Shown: piece by piece, positions 52,910-61,583 of the stretch
Numbering within the stretch: the stretch's first letter is position 1
Layout of the letters: the number at the start of each line of letters is the position of its first letter
DNA from: Evansella alkalicola
GTDB lineage: Bacteria; Bacillota; Bacilli; Bacillales; Salisediminibacteriaceae
Direction of reading: 5' to 3'
NCBI RefSeq assembly: GCF_019042735.1
Contig: NZ_JAHQCR010000016.1
Coordinates: 13,176-77,175, forward strand
Length of the DNA: 64,000 nt
Made by a program: the position numbers and the translations under genes
The notes under the pieces: generated by a model
What the model saw: only the letters and a program-made list of their open reading frames with translations
What the model was told of the DNA's origin: nothing
Database searches by the model: none

Positions 52910-54607
52910 ATGAAACAAAGTACATTTTTAGCACCCACATTGAGAGATGTACCAAGTGATGCAGATGTAAAAAGTCACCAGTTAATGCTGCGAGCTGGAT
53001 TAATTCGTCAAAGTACGTCTGGGGTATATTCTTTCCTACCATTAGGATTGAAAGCACTAAAGAAAGTAGAAAACATAATTCGTGAAGAAATGGATATGGC
53101 AGGTGCTCAAGAACTACTTATGCCTGCTATACAGCCTGCAGAATTATGGCAGGAATCAGGACGTTGGGAAGCTTATGGCCCAGAATTAATGAGACTACAC
53201 GACCGGCATGGCAGGGAGTTTGCATTAGGACCTACCCATGAAGAAGTCATTACAACGTTAGTAAGGGATGATATTCGTTCCTATAAGAAGTTACCAATGA
53301 CTTTATATCAAATTCAAAATAAATTTCGAGATGAAAGAAGACCAAGATTTGGTGTTCTTAGATCAAGGGAATTTCTTATGAAAGATGCTTATTCATTTGA
53401 TACGAGTGTTGAAGCGTTAGATGAGAGTTATCAAAAAATGTACGACGCATATACTACGATTTTTACACGCTGTGGATTGGATTTCCGGGCAGTGGAAGCA
53501 GATTCAGGTGCAATTGGTGGTACAGATACACATGAATTTATGGTATTGTCTGAAATAGGAGAAGATACTATTGCTTACTCCGATCAATCTGATTATGCTG
53601 CAAATATTGAAATTGCTGCTGTAAATGTAACATACGAAAAATCTGATGAAGAATTGTCTCATTTGAAATTGGTTGAAACTCCAGGGAAGAAAACAATTGA
53701 AGATGTGGCGAACTTCTTAGATGTCTCAAAAGAAAAATTAATTAAATCTGTTCTATTCATGGTAGATGGTGAACCTGTACTTGTATTAGTGCGTGGCGAC
53801 CATGAAGTAAATGATGTGAAGATAAAGCACTTATTTGAAGCTACAATAGTGGAAATGGCTTCTGATGAGGAAATAAAAAAGTGGTTGCAAACTGTTCCAG
53901 GTTTTATTGGACCAGTAAATGTACAACAGGAAATTAAAGTAATTGCGGACCATGCTGTAGAGTCGATTGTTAATGGTGTATGTGGTGGTAATAGTGTGGA
54001 TAAACATTATAAAAATGTAAATCCAGGCCGAGATTTTCAAGTGGCGAGCTATGGCGACCTAAGGAATATCCAGCCAGGAGATCCTTCACCTGATGGAAAA
54101 GGAACTATAATGTTCAAAGAGGGGATAGAGGTCGGCCATGTATTTAAGCTAGGCACGAAATATAGTGATGCAATGGGCGCAAACTTCCTCGATGAAAATG
54201 GGAAAAACAAACCAATGGTTATGGGTTGTTATGGAATAGGTGTATCTAGGATTGTTGCTGCTATTATTGAACAGCATCATGATGATGATGGCATCGTATG
54301 GCCTGCTTCTGTATCACCATTTGATATTCATCTAATTCCTGTTAATATGAAACAGGACGATCAGCGGGAGTTGGCTGAAGAGTTATACGTCCTGTTGAAT
54401 AAAGAATACGATGTGTTATTCGACGATCGTGCAGAGAGACCAGGAGTTAAATTTAAAGACGCAGACTTATTCGGCTTCCCAGTTAGACTTACTATTGGAA
54501 AAAGGGCTAGTGAAGGGATTATAGAGATGAAAGTTCGTCACTCAGGAGAAGTGATTGAAATTCATAAAGACGAGTTAATTGAAGCTATAAAACAACAAAT
54601 AAAGTAG
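52910..54607 (+). CDS. proS: Prolyl-tRNA synthetase (bacterial type)
   Basis: Class II aminoacyl-tRNA synthetase of the bacterial form with an editing insertion (about residues 225-385) between motifs 2 and 3. LRAGLIRQSTSGVYSFLPLGLKALKKVE, LGPTHEEVIT, FRDERRPRFGVLRSREFLMKDAYSFD (motif 2) and CYGIGVSRIVAAIIEQHHDDDGIVWP (motif 3) are seen, followed by the anticodon-binding domain. Length 565. AGGTGG precedes ATG 52910. Confidence 0.98.
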   Translation: MKQSTFLAPTLRDVPSDADVKSHQLMLRAGLIRQSTSGVYSFLPLGLKALKKVENIIREEMDMAGAQELLMPAIQPAELWQESGRWEAYGPELMRLHDRHGREFALGPTHEEVITTLVRDDIRSYKKLPMTLYQIQNKFRDERRPRFGVLRSREFLMKDAYSFDTSVEALDESYQKMYDAYTTIFTRCGLDFRAVEADSGAIGGTDTHEFMVLSEIGEDTIAYSDQSDYAANIEIAAVNVTYEKSDEELSHLKLVETPGKKTIEDVANFLDVSKEKLIKSVLFMVDGEPVLVLVRGDHEVNDVKIKHLFEATIVEMASDEEIKKWLQTVPGFIGPVNVQQEIKVIADHAVESIVNGVCGGNSVDKHYKNVNPGRDFQVASYGDLRNIQPGDPSPDGKGTIMFKEGIEVGHVFKLGTKYSDAMGANFLDENGKNKPMVMGCYGIGVSRIVAAIIEQHHDDDGIVWPASVSPFDIHLIPVNMKQDDQRELAEELYVLLNKEYDVLFDDRAERPGVKFKDADLFGFPVRLTIGKRASEGIIEMKVRHSGEVIEIHKDELIEAIKQQIK

Positions 54608-54618
54608 AGAATTAATAC

Positions 54619-54652
54619 AGGTTGTCTTCATAGGACAACCTTCTACTTTTTT
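54619..54652 (+). terminator. Intrinsic terminator after proS
   Basis: AGGTTGTC (54619-54626) pairs with GACAACCT (54634-54641), then a T-rich tail. Confidence 0.85.
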
Positions 54653-54747
54653 AGAGGGGAAAATTCCAATAATTATCAATTAATGAAGAATGCCCATGCA
54701 TTTCGGAGCTGCGCTTTTCTTATTTTGTTGGGTGAGGAGGAACACTA

Positions 54748-57700
54748 ATGCAAGAAGATCAAATACGGCGGGATAGATTTCAGCTTTTATTAGAGCAAGT
54801 TGCAATGCCTGAAAGTGTTAAAACGGCTGTAAGTGATGGGAAAATTGAAAAACTTGAAGTTTTTCAATCAGAAAAAAAATGGAGGTTTACCCTCTCACTT
54901 CCCTCCGTCTTACCATATGAAACATTTGAATTGTTTACAAACACAATTGTTAACGGTTTAAAGCACATTGCTTCCGTTGAAATTCTATTATCTTATCATG
55001 ATGACGTTCATTTAGCTAAGCATATACCGACCTATTGGCCTTATTTCGTAGAATTACTACGTTCAAAAACAAATGGATTGATTAAAAGACTGCAAGAGCA
55101 AACACCAGTTGTCGAAGGTAGGAAAGTAATCATATCTGTGTTAAACCAAACTGAGGCAGAAATGATTAATCGTCGAGTAGCTGAACCACTACAGGTTGCT
55201 TTTGAAAAAATTGGTTTTGGGCGTCTCCTCGTTGAATCAGTTGTTAAAGAGTCGAAGGAACTGATTGAGAAGTTTGAGGAGCAAAAAAAGGAAGAAGATC
55301 ATTCAAAAGTTGTTGAAGCAATGATTGAAAAGCAGAAACAGCAAGATAAAGCCAAGGAAATGGGCGATGTTACTTCTATTTCCGTAGGTTCAAATATAAA
55401 TAATAATGATATTCGCCAAATTGATACAATCTTTGAGGAAGATAGAAAAGTAGCCCTACAAGGGTATGTCTTCTTTGCCGAAACAAGGGAACTTAAAAGT
55501 GGTCGTACTTTACTAACCTTTAAGATAACAGATTATACCGATTCATTACTCATAAAGATGTTTTCAAATAGTAAGGAAGATGAACAAGTATTTGGACTTA
55601 TTAAAAAGGGAATTTGGGTGAAGGTCAGAGGTGACATTCAGTACGATACATTTGTTAGGGACTTAACGATGATGGCTAGGGACATCCAGCAAGTTACGCC
55701 AAAACAACGTGTTGATAGGGCGCCAGAAGGGGAAAAGAGAATAGAATTTCATCTCCATACACCCATGAGTCAAATGGATGCAGTAACTTCTGTCTCTAAA
55801 TATGTAGAGCAAGCTAAAAAATGGGGACACGAAGCAATTGCTGTAACAGATCATGCAGTTGTACAAGCTTTTCCCGAAGCATATTCTGCAGGTAAACAGC
55901 ACGGGGTAAAAATACTGTATGGTGTAGAGGCAAACCTTGTTGATGATGGAGTACCTATCGCTTATAATCCACAAGACCGTGACTTACTGAATGAAACCTA
56001 TATTGTATTTGACGTTGAAACTACTGGTTTATCAGCAGTTTACAACACGATTATTGAGCTTGCAGCTGTTAAGGTCAAAGACGGAGAGATTGTAGATAAG
56101 TTTGAGGCCTTTGCAAATCCTCATGAGAAGCTTTCACCATTGATTATTGAATTAACAGGTATTACTGATGACATGGTAGAGAGTGCTCCAGATATTGAAG
56201 AAGTAATTAAGGATTTTCATGAGTGGATGGGGGATGATGTTCTCGTTGCTCACAACGCTAGCTTTGATATGGGGTTTATAAATGCGGCTCTAACGAAAGT
56301 CGGGTACGAAAAGGCGACAAACCCTGTCATCGATACGTTAGAGTTAGGGAGACTACTATATCCAACATTTAAAAACTACCGATTAAATACACTATGTAAG
56401 AAATTCAATATTGAACTAGTTTCTCACCATAGGGCCATTTACGATGCTGAAGCAACGGGACACCTATTATGGAAAATGGTGAAAGATACTACTGCTAAAG
56501 GCATTCTTAAGCACTATGAATTAAACGAGCAGACATCAAAGGACGATTATAAAAAGCAACGACCAAATCACTGTATTATCATTGCGAAAACAAAGGAAGG
56601 CTTAAAAAATCTATATAAGCTTATATCTTACTCCCATATTAATTATTTCTTCCGTGTTCCAAGGATACCGAAATCTGTTTTGTCCAAATATCGTGAAGGT
56701 TTAATGATTGGTTCAGCTTGTGATAATGGGGAAGTATTCGATGCAATCATGCAGAAGCCTATTGAGGAAGTAGAAGAGATTGCAAGTTTTTATGACTATT
56801 TAGAAGTACAACCCCCGAGTAATTATAATCATTTGATAGAAAAAGAAATTGTTAGGGATGATTTAGCCTTAAGAGATATCATCAATAAGATGATTGAACT
56901 AGGCGAAAAGCTTGGGAAAAAAGTGATAGCTACAGGAAATGTACATTATCTAAATAAAGAGGATCATATCTATCGTAAAATTTTGATTGCCTCCCAAGGT
57001 GGAGCAAATCCATTGAATAGGACAAGCTTACCTGAAGTACACTTCCGAAGTACAGATGAAATGCTTGATTGTTTCAGCTTCTTACCTCAGGAAAAGGCAA
57101 AAGAACTAGTCGTAACGAATCCTAAGATTATTGCTGATCAGATTGATGAGATTAAGCCAATACCTGATGATCTTTACACACCTAAAATTGAAGGTGCAGA
57201 TGAGGAAATGCGGGAAATGTGCTATAGCCGTGCCCGCAGCATCTATGGAGAAAATTTGCCTGAGTTGGTGGAAGCACGTTTAGAAAAAGAATTAAATAGT
57301 ATCATTACTAATGGATTCTCCGTAATTTACTTGATTTCACAGAAACTTGTAAAAAAATCATTAGAAGATGGCTACTTAGTTGGTTCACGTGGGTCGGTTG
57401 GGTCAAGCTTCGTCGCAACAATGACAGAAATTACAGAGGTAAATCCATTACCACCACATTATGTATGTCCAGATTGTAAGCATTCTTACTTCTTTAATGA
57501 CGGTTCTGTTGGTTCTGGGTTTGATTTGCCTGATAAGGACTGTGAAAAATGTGGCGCAAAATATAAAAAAGATGGACATGATATTCCTTTCGAAACGTTC
57601 TTAGGGTTTAAAGGGGATAAAGTACCTGATATTGATCTAAACTTCTCAGGTGTATATCAGTCAGTAGCTCATAATTATACAAAGGAGTTATTTGGAGAAG

Positions 57701-59046
57701 ATTACGTGTATAAAGCAGGAACAATAGGTACGGTTGCGGAAAAAACTGCATATGGGTTCGTAAAAGGATACGAGGATGATCATTCTTTACAATTACGTGG
57801 GGCAGAGATAGACCGATTAGTTTCTGGGTGTACTGGTGTTAAACGAACCACAGGACAACATCCAGGGGGAATCATTGTAGTCCCTGATTATTTAGATATA
57901 TATGATTTTACTCCGATTCAGTATCCAGCAGATGATAACGAAGCACAATGGCGAACAACGCATTATGACTTCCATTCGATTCATGATAATTTATTAAAGC
58001 TTGATATTTTAGGACATGATGATCCTACCGTTATTCGTATGCTGCAAGACTTAAGTGGAATGGATCCAAGTGATATCCCTGTAGATGATCCTGAAGTTTT
58101 TAAAATTTTTGGAGGTACAGAATCACTCGGTGTGACAGAAGAACAAATTATGTGTAAGACTGGAACGTATGGTATACCTGAATTTGGTACACGTTTTGTA
58201 AGGCAAATGTTAGAAGAAACAAAGCCAACTACTTTCAGTGAATTAGTTCAGATTTCTGGTTTGTCACATGGAACAGACGTGTGGTTAAATAATGCTGCTG
58301 ACCTCATTGCTAACGGAACGTGCGTGCTAAAAGATGTAATTGGATGCCGTGATGATATAATGGTTTATTTAATATATAAAGGGTTAGAACCATCTCTCGC
58401 ATTTAAAATAATGGAATTTGTGAGAAAGGGGAAGGGTCTCCAAGAAGATTGGATTGAGGAGATGAAAAAACATGATGTACCGGATTGGTATATTGGTTCA
58501 TGTCTAAAGATAAAGTACATGTTTCCGAAGGCCCATGCTGCTGCATATGTTTTAATGGCTGTTCGGATTGCTTATTTCAAAGTTCATCATCCAATCTTAT
58601 TCTATGCAGCCTATTTCACCGTAAGGGCAGATGATTTCGAAATGGATACTATGATTCGAGGATCTGCTTCTATTAGAAAAAGGATAGAAGAGATTTACTC
58701 AAGGGGACTTGATGCCACACCGAAAGAGAAAAGTGTAGTTACAGTATTAGAATTAGCACTTGAAATGTGTGAAAGAGGCTTGTCATTTCAGAAGGTGGAT
58801 CTGTATCGATCTAGCGCAACGGAATTTCTAGTGGACGGAAATAGTCTCATTCCTCCTTTTAACTCGTTGACAGGTGTCGGAACTAACGCTGCCATCAACA
58901 TTGAAAAGGCAAGGAAAGATGGAGAGTTCTTGTCAAAAGAAAACTTAAGGGAACGTAGTAAAATAACTAAAACAGTGCTTGAAACTTTAGATGACCATGG
59001 ATGTTTAGAAGGTCTTCCAGATTCAAATCAACTATCATTATTTTAA
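54748..59046 (+). CDS. polC: DNA polymerase III subunit alpha, Gram-positive PolC type
   Basis: Main replicative polymerase with built-in proofreading. Order: N-terminal domain and OB fold, PHP domain (H335 and H337 in FHLHTPMSQMDA) interrupted by the DEDDh exonuclease (D422/E424 in FDVETTGL, DVLVAHNASFDMGF, HHRAIYDAEATGHL), a Cys4 zinc site (C907, C910, C932, C935), and the palm with D961 and D963 in VPDIDLNFSG. GTIGTVAEKTAYG and TTGQHPGGIIVVP are polymerase blocks. The C-terminus NQLSLF is a beta-clamp-binding motif. GAGGAGG precedes ATG 54748. Length 1432. Confidence 0.98.
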   Translation: MQEDQIRRDRFQLLLEQVAMPESVKTAVSDGKIEKLEVFQSEKKWRFTLSLPSVLPYETFELFTNTIVNGLKHIASVEILLSYHDDVHLAKHIPTYWPYFVELLRSKTNGLIKRLQEQTPVVEGRKVIISVLNQTEAEMINRRVAEPLQVAFEKIGFGRLLVESVVKESKELIEKFEEQKKEEDHSKVVEAMIEKQKQQDKAKEMGDVTSISVGSNINNNDIRQIDTIFEEDRKVALQGYVFFAETRELKSGRTLLTFKITDYTDSLLIKMFSNSKEDEQVFGLIKKGIWVKVRGDIQYDTFVRDLTMMARDIQQVTPKQRVDRAPEGEKRIEFHLHTPMSQMDAVTSVSKYVEQAKKWGHEAIAVTDHAVVQAFPEAYSAGKQHGVKILYGVEANLVDDGVPIAYNPQDRDLLNETYIVFDVETTGLSAVYNTIIELAAVKVKDGEIVDKFEAFANPHEKLSPLIIELTGITDDMVESAPDIEEVIKDFHEWMGDDVLVAHNASFDMGFINAALTKVGYEKATNPVIDTLELGRLLYPTFKNYRLNTLCKKFNIELVSHHRAIYDAEATGHLLWKMVKDTTAKGILKHYELNEQTSKDDYKKQRPNHCIIIAKTKEGLKNLYKLISYSHINYFFRVPRIPKSVLSKYREGLMIGSACDNGEVFDAIMQKPIEEVEEIASFYDYLEVQPPSNYNHLIEKEIVRDDLALRDIINKMIELGEKLGKKVIATGNVHYLNKEDHIYRKILIASQGGANPLNRTSLPEVHFRSTDEMLDCFSFLPQEKAKELVVTNPKIIADQIDEIKPIPDDLYTPKIEGADEEMREMCYSRARSIYGENLPELVEARLEKELNSIITNGFSVIYLISQKLVKKSLEDGYLVGSRGSVGSSFVATMTEITEVNPLPPHYVCPDCKHSYFFNDGSVGSGFDLPDKDCEKCGAKYKKDGHDIPFETFLGFKGDKVPDIDLNFSGVYQSVAHNYTKELFGEDYVYKAGTIGTVAEKTAYGFVKGYEDDHSLQLRGAEIDRLVSGCTGVKRTTGQHPGGIIVVPDYLDIYDFTPIQYPADDNEAQWRTTHYDFHSIHDNLLKLDILGHDDPTVIRMLQDLSGMDPSDIPVDDPEVFKIFGGTESLGVTEEQIMCKTGTYGIPEFGTRFVRQMLEETKPTTFSELVQISGLSHGTDVWLNNAADLIANGTCVLKDVIGCRDDIMVYLIYKGLEPSLAFKIMEFVRKGKGLQEDWIEEMKKHDVPDWYIGSCLKIKYMFPKAHAAAYVLMAVRIAYFKVHHPILFYAAYFTVRADDFEMDTMIRGSASIRKRIEEIYSRGLDATPKEKSVVTVLELALEMCERGLSFQKVDLYRSSATEFLVDGNSLIPPFNSLTGVGTNAAINIEKARKDGEFLSKENLRERSKITKTVLETLDDHGCLEGLPDSNQLSLF

Positions 59047-59142
59047 CAAGAAGACTGAAAATCCTTATATGATACGCAATTTGCATGGATTCATGGTTTA
59101 TGTTATAGTTAGATGGAAATACTGGAATAGAGACGGCACAAG

Positions 59143-59171
59143 GAGTGGGGTTTTATCCCACTCTTTCTTTT
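59143..59171 (+). terminator. Intrinsic terminator after polC
   Basis: GAGTGGG with CCCACTC across a GTTTTAT loop, then a TTTCTTTTG tail. Confidence 0.85.
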
Positions 59172-59212
59172 GTAAAAAGATAAAGTTTTCACATAAATAC
59201 ATAGATGACGAC

Positions 59213-59241
59213 ATGATAATTAGGGAATAATATTCTATAAT
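59213..59241 (+). promoter_or_regulatory. Candidate sigma-A promoter of the rimP-nusA-infB operon
   Basis: ATGATA (59213-59218), 17-nt spacer, consensus TATAAT (59236-59241), 40 nt before the rimP start and after the polC terminator. Confidence 0.6.
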
Positions 59242-59280
59242 ACATAGCCAATCGTTCAGTGTTTTAAGGAGGGAACAAAA

Positions 59281-59751
59281 GTGTCAAGTAATATTAGGGA
59301 AACAACAGAAGAACTTTTGACTCCTATTTTAGCCGACTTATCTCTAGAATTAGTCGACGTGGAGTTTAAAAAAGAAGGGAAAAATTGGTACCTTCGTGTA
59401 TATATCGATAAGGAAGATGGCGTGGATTTAGATGACTGCACAGCAGTAAGTGAGCAACTTAGTGAAGCATTGGATAAGCAAGATCCTATAGAGCAAGCAT
59501 ATTATCTTGAAGTATCTTCACCAGGTGCAGAACGCCCATTAAAGAAAGAAAAAGATCTATTACGTGCAGTAGGAAAGAATGTTCATGTTACAACTTATGC
59601 ACCTATTGATGATGAAAAGGTGTTTGAGGGGAAACTCGTTGAATTCAGCGACAACATTCTAAAAATAGAGATTAAAGTAAAAACAAGAAAAAAAATAGTT
59701 GAAATTCCTTATGATAAAGTAGCTAAAGCAAGACTTGCGGTTATTTTTTAA
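59281..59751 (+). CDS. rimP: Ribosome maturation factor RimP
   Basis: Assists 30S subunit assembly. N-terminal alpha/beta domain with LELVDVEFKKEGKNWYLRVYIDKEDGVDLDDCTAVSEQLSEALDKQDPI (blocks) and LEVSSPGAERPLKKEKD, then an Sm-like C-terminal domain. GTG 59281 has AAGGAGGG upstream. Length 156. First gene of the nusA-infB operon. Confidence 0.97.
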   Translation: MSSNIRETTEELLTPILADLSLELVDVEFKKEGKNWYLRVYIDKEDGVDLDDCTAVSEQLSEALDKQDPIEQAYYLEVSSPGAERPLKKEKDLLRAVGKNVHVTTYAPIDDEKVFEGKLVEFSDNILKIEIKVKTRKKIVEIPYDKVAKARLAVIF

Positions 59752-59776
59752 TAAATGAAAGGGGGAAAAGCATTTC

Positions 59777-60916
59777 ATGAATAGTGAATTTATGGATGCA
59801 TTAACAAGTATTGAAAAGGAAAAAGGTATTGATAAAGAAGTTATTCTCGAAGCCATTGAGCAAGCTTTAATAACTGGTTATAAAAGAAACTTTAACTCTG
59901 CACAAAATGTAAGGGTAGATATTGACCGTGGAAGCGGTATGATTCGAGTTTTTGCAAGAAAGCAAGTTGTGGAAGAAGTATTTGATGCTCGATTAGAAAT
60001 ATCACTGGAAGCAGCAAAAGCAATTAATCCTCAATATGATGTAGATGACGTAGTTGAAATTGAAGTAACACCAAAGGATTTTGGAAGGATTGCAGCCCAA
60101 ACTGCAAAACAAGTAGTGACTCAACGAGTGAGGGAAGCTGAGCGCGGAATCATTTACTCTGATTTTATCGATCGTGAAGAAGATATTATGACAGGTATTG
60201 TTCAACGCCAGGATCACCGCTTTATTTACGTCGATTTAGGACGAGTGGAAGCATTAATGCCATTAAGTGAACAAATGCCAAATGAAACATATCGTCATAA
60301 TGATCGAATTAAAGCTTATATTACAAAAGTTGAGAAAACTACGAAAGGTCCGCAAATCATGATTTCAAGAACACATCCAGGCCTGTTAAAAAGGTTATTT
60401 GAACTGGAAGTACCAGAAATCTTTGATGGAACGGTGGAAATTAAATCTGTTTCACGAGAAGCAGGTGATCGTTCTAAGATCGCTGTCCATGCTGAAGATA
60501 CGGAAGTTGATCCAGTTGGGTCTTGTGTCGGACCTAAAGGTCAGCGTGTTCAAACAATTGTAAATGAATTAAAAGGTGAAAAGATTGATATTGTTCGTTG
60601 GTCTGAAGATCCTAAAGTTTTTGTAGCCAATGCCCTTAGTCCTTCTAAGGTATTAAAGGTAACAGTAAATGAAGAAGAGAAAATGACACAAGTAATTGTG
60701 CCAGATTATCAGTTATCTTTAGCTATTGGTAAAAGGGGTCAGAATGCAAGACTAGCAGCTAAATTGACTGGTTGGAAAATAGATATTAAGAGTCAATCTG
60801 ATGCTGAAGAATTAGGTCTATATGATCCAAACGAAGTAGAAGAAGATGAAGGGTGGACCTCTATTGAATCTGCTGACGATTGGGATGTTGTAGACCAATT
60901 CGAAGATGAAAAATAA
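59777..60916 (+). CDS. nusA: Transcription termination/antitermination factor NusA
   Basis: RNA polymerase-binding pausing factor. N-terminal RNAP-binding domain (MNSEFMDALTSIEKEKGIDKEVILEAIEQAL), S1 domain (about 135-200, IMTGIVQRQDHRFIYVDLGRVEALMPLSEQ), then two KH domains (DPVGSCVGPKGQRVQTIVNELKGEKIDIVRWSEDP and SLAIGKRGQNARLAAKLTGWKIDI). It lacks the acidic C-terminal repeats of E. coli, as usual in Firmicutes; the short acidic tail is family-variable. Length 379. Confidence 0.98.
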   Translation: MNSEFMDALTSIEKEKGIDKEVILEAIEQALITGYKRNFNSAQNVRVDIDRGSGMIRVFARKQVVEEVFDARLEISLEAAKAINPQYDVDDVVEIEVTPKDFGRIAAQTAKQVVTQRVREAERGIIYSDFIDREEDIMTGIVQRQDHRFIYVDLGRVEALMPLSEQMPNETYRHNDRIKAYITKVEKTTKGPQIMISRTHPGLLKRLFELEVPEIFDGTVEIKSVSREAGDRSKIAVHAEDTEVDPVGSCVGPKGQRVQTIVNELKGEKIDIVRWSEDPKVFVANALSPSKVLKVTVNEEEKMTQVIVPDYQLSLAIGKRGQNARLAAKLTGWKIDIKSQSDAEELGLYDPNEVEEDEGWTSIESADDWDVVDQFEDEK

Positions 60917-60946
60917 AATATAAAGTGTAGTATAGGGGTGGTTTAA

Positions 60947-61222
60947 ATGGCAGGAAAGAAGAAGACACCACTTCGAAAGTGTATTATGACAAATGAAATG
61001 AAGCCAAAAAAAGAACTCATAAGAGTGGTCCGCACTCCAGAAAAAGAGATTGTGATTGATCACACTTCTAAAAAGTCTGGACGAGGCGCATACATTTCAA
61101 GTAATGAAGAAGTAATTCTTGAAGCAAAAAAGAAGAATGCTTTTTCAAGACATTTAAAAATGGATGTTCCTGAATATATATATGAACAGCTATTAGAAGA
61201 AGTAGCAAAGGGAAAAATATGA
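60947..61222 (+). CDS. rnpM: RNase P modulator RnpM (YlxR)
   Basis: A 91-residue YlxR-family RNA-binding protein: PLRKCIMTNEMKPKKELIRVVRTPEKEIVIDHTSKKSGRGAYIS (blocks) with the GRGAY signature. In B. subtilis it binds RNase P RNA and modulates its activity. The usual Cys in R-K-C is present; the second family Cys position is not. It overlaps ylxQ (ATGA-type). Confidence 0.95.
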   Translation: MAGKKKTPLRKCIMTNEMKPKKELIRVVRTPEKEIVIDHTSKKSGRGAYISSNEEVILEAKKKNAFSRHLKMDVPEYIYEQLLEEVAKGKI

Positions 61223-61524
61223 TGAGTAGCACACCATGGCTAAATTTATTAGGACTTGTTTACCGTGCAAAAAAACTAGTAACAGGTGAAGAACTTGTTA
61301 TTAAAGCAATCCAGCACAAGAAAGTTTACTTAGTTATCGTATCCGAGGATGCGTCTGATAATACAAAGAAAAAAGTTTTAAATAAATGCGAGTTTTACCA
61401 AATTCCAGTTGTGGTAAAGGGAGACCGTACTTCTATTGGAAATGCAATTGGTAAAGCCGAAAGAGTAGTAATAGGTATTGAGGATCCAGGATTCGCTACA
61501 AAGTTACGATCAATAATTGAATAA
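61219..61524 (+). CDS. ylxQ: L7Ae-family K-turn-binding protein YlxQ
   Basis: Ribosomal protein L7Ae/L30e/YlxQ-family RNA-binding protein, 101 residues. WLNLLGLVYRAKKLVTGEELVIKAIQHKKVYLVIVSEDASDNTKKKVLNKCEFYQIPVV (blocks) is diagnostic. Its physiological role is unknown. ATG 61219 overlaps the rnpM stop; ATG 61222 is one codon later. Confidence 0.93.
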   Translation: MMSSTPWLNLLGLVYRAKKLVTGEELVIKAIQHKKVYLVIVSEDASDNTKKKVLNKCEFYQIPVVVKGDRTSIGNAIGKAERVVIGIEDPGFATKLRSIIE

Positions 61525-61583
61525 TTTCGTTTTGTGTCACACCCTATTTTAGGATGTGCGTAACGGAAGCGGGAGGTAAGTTT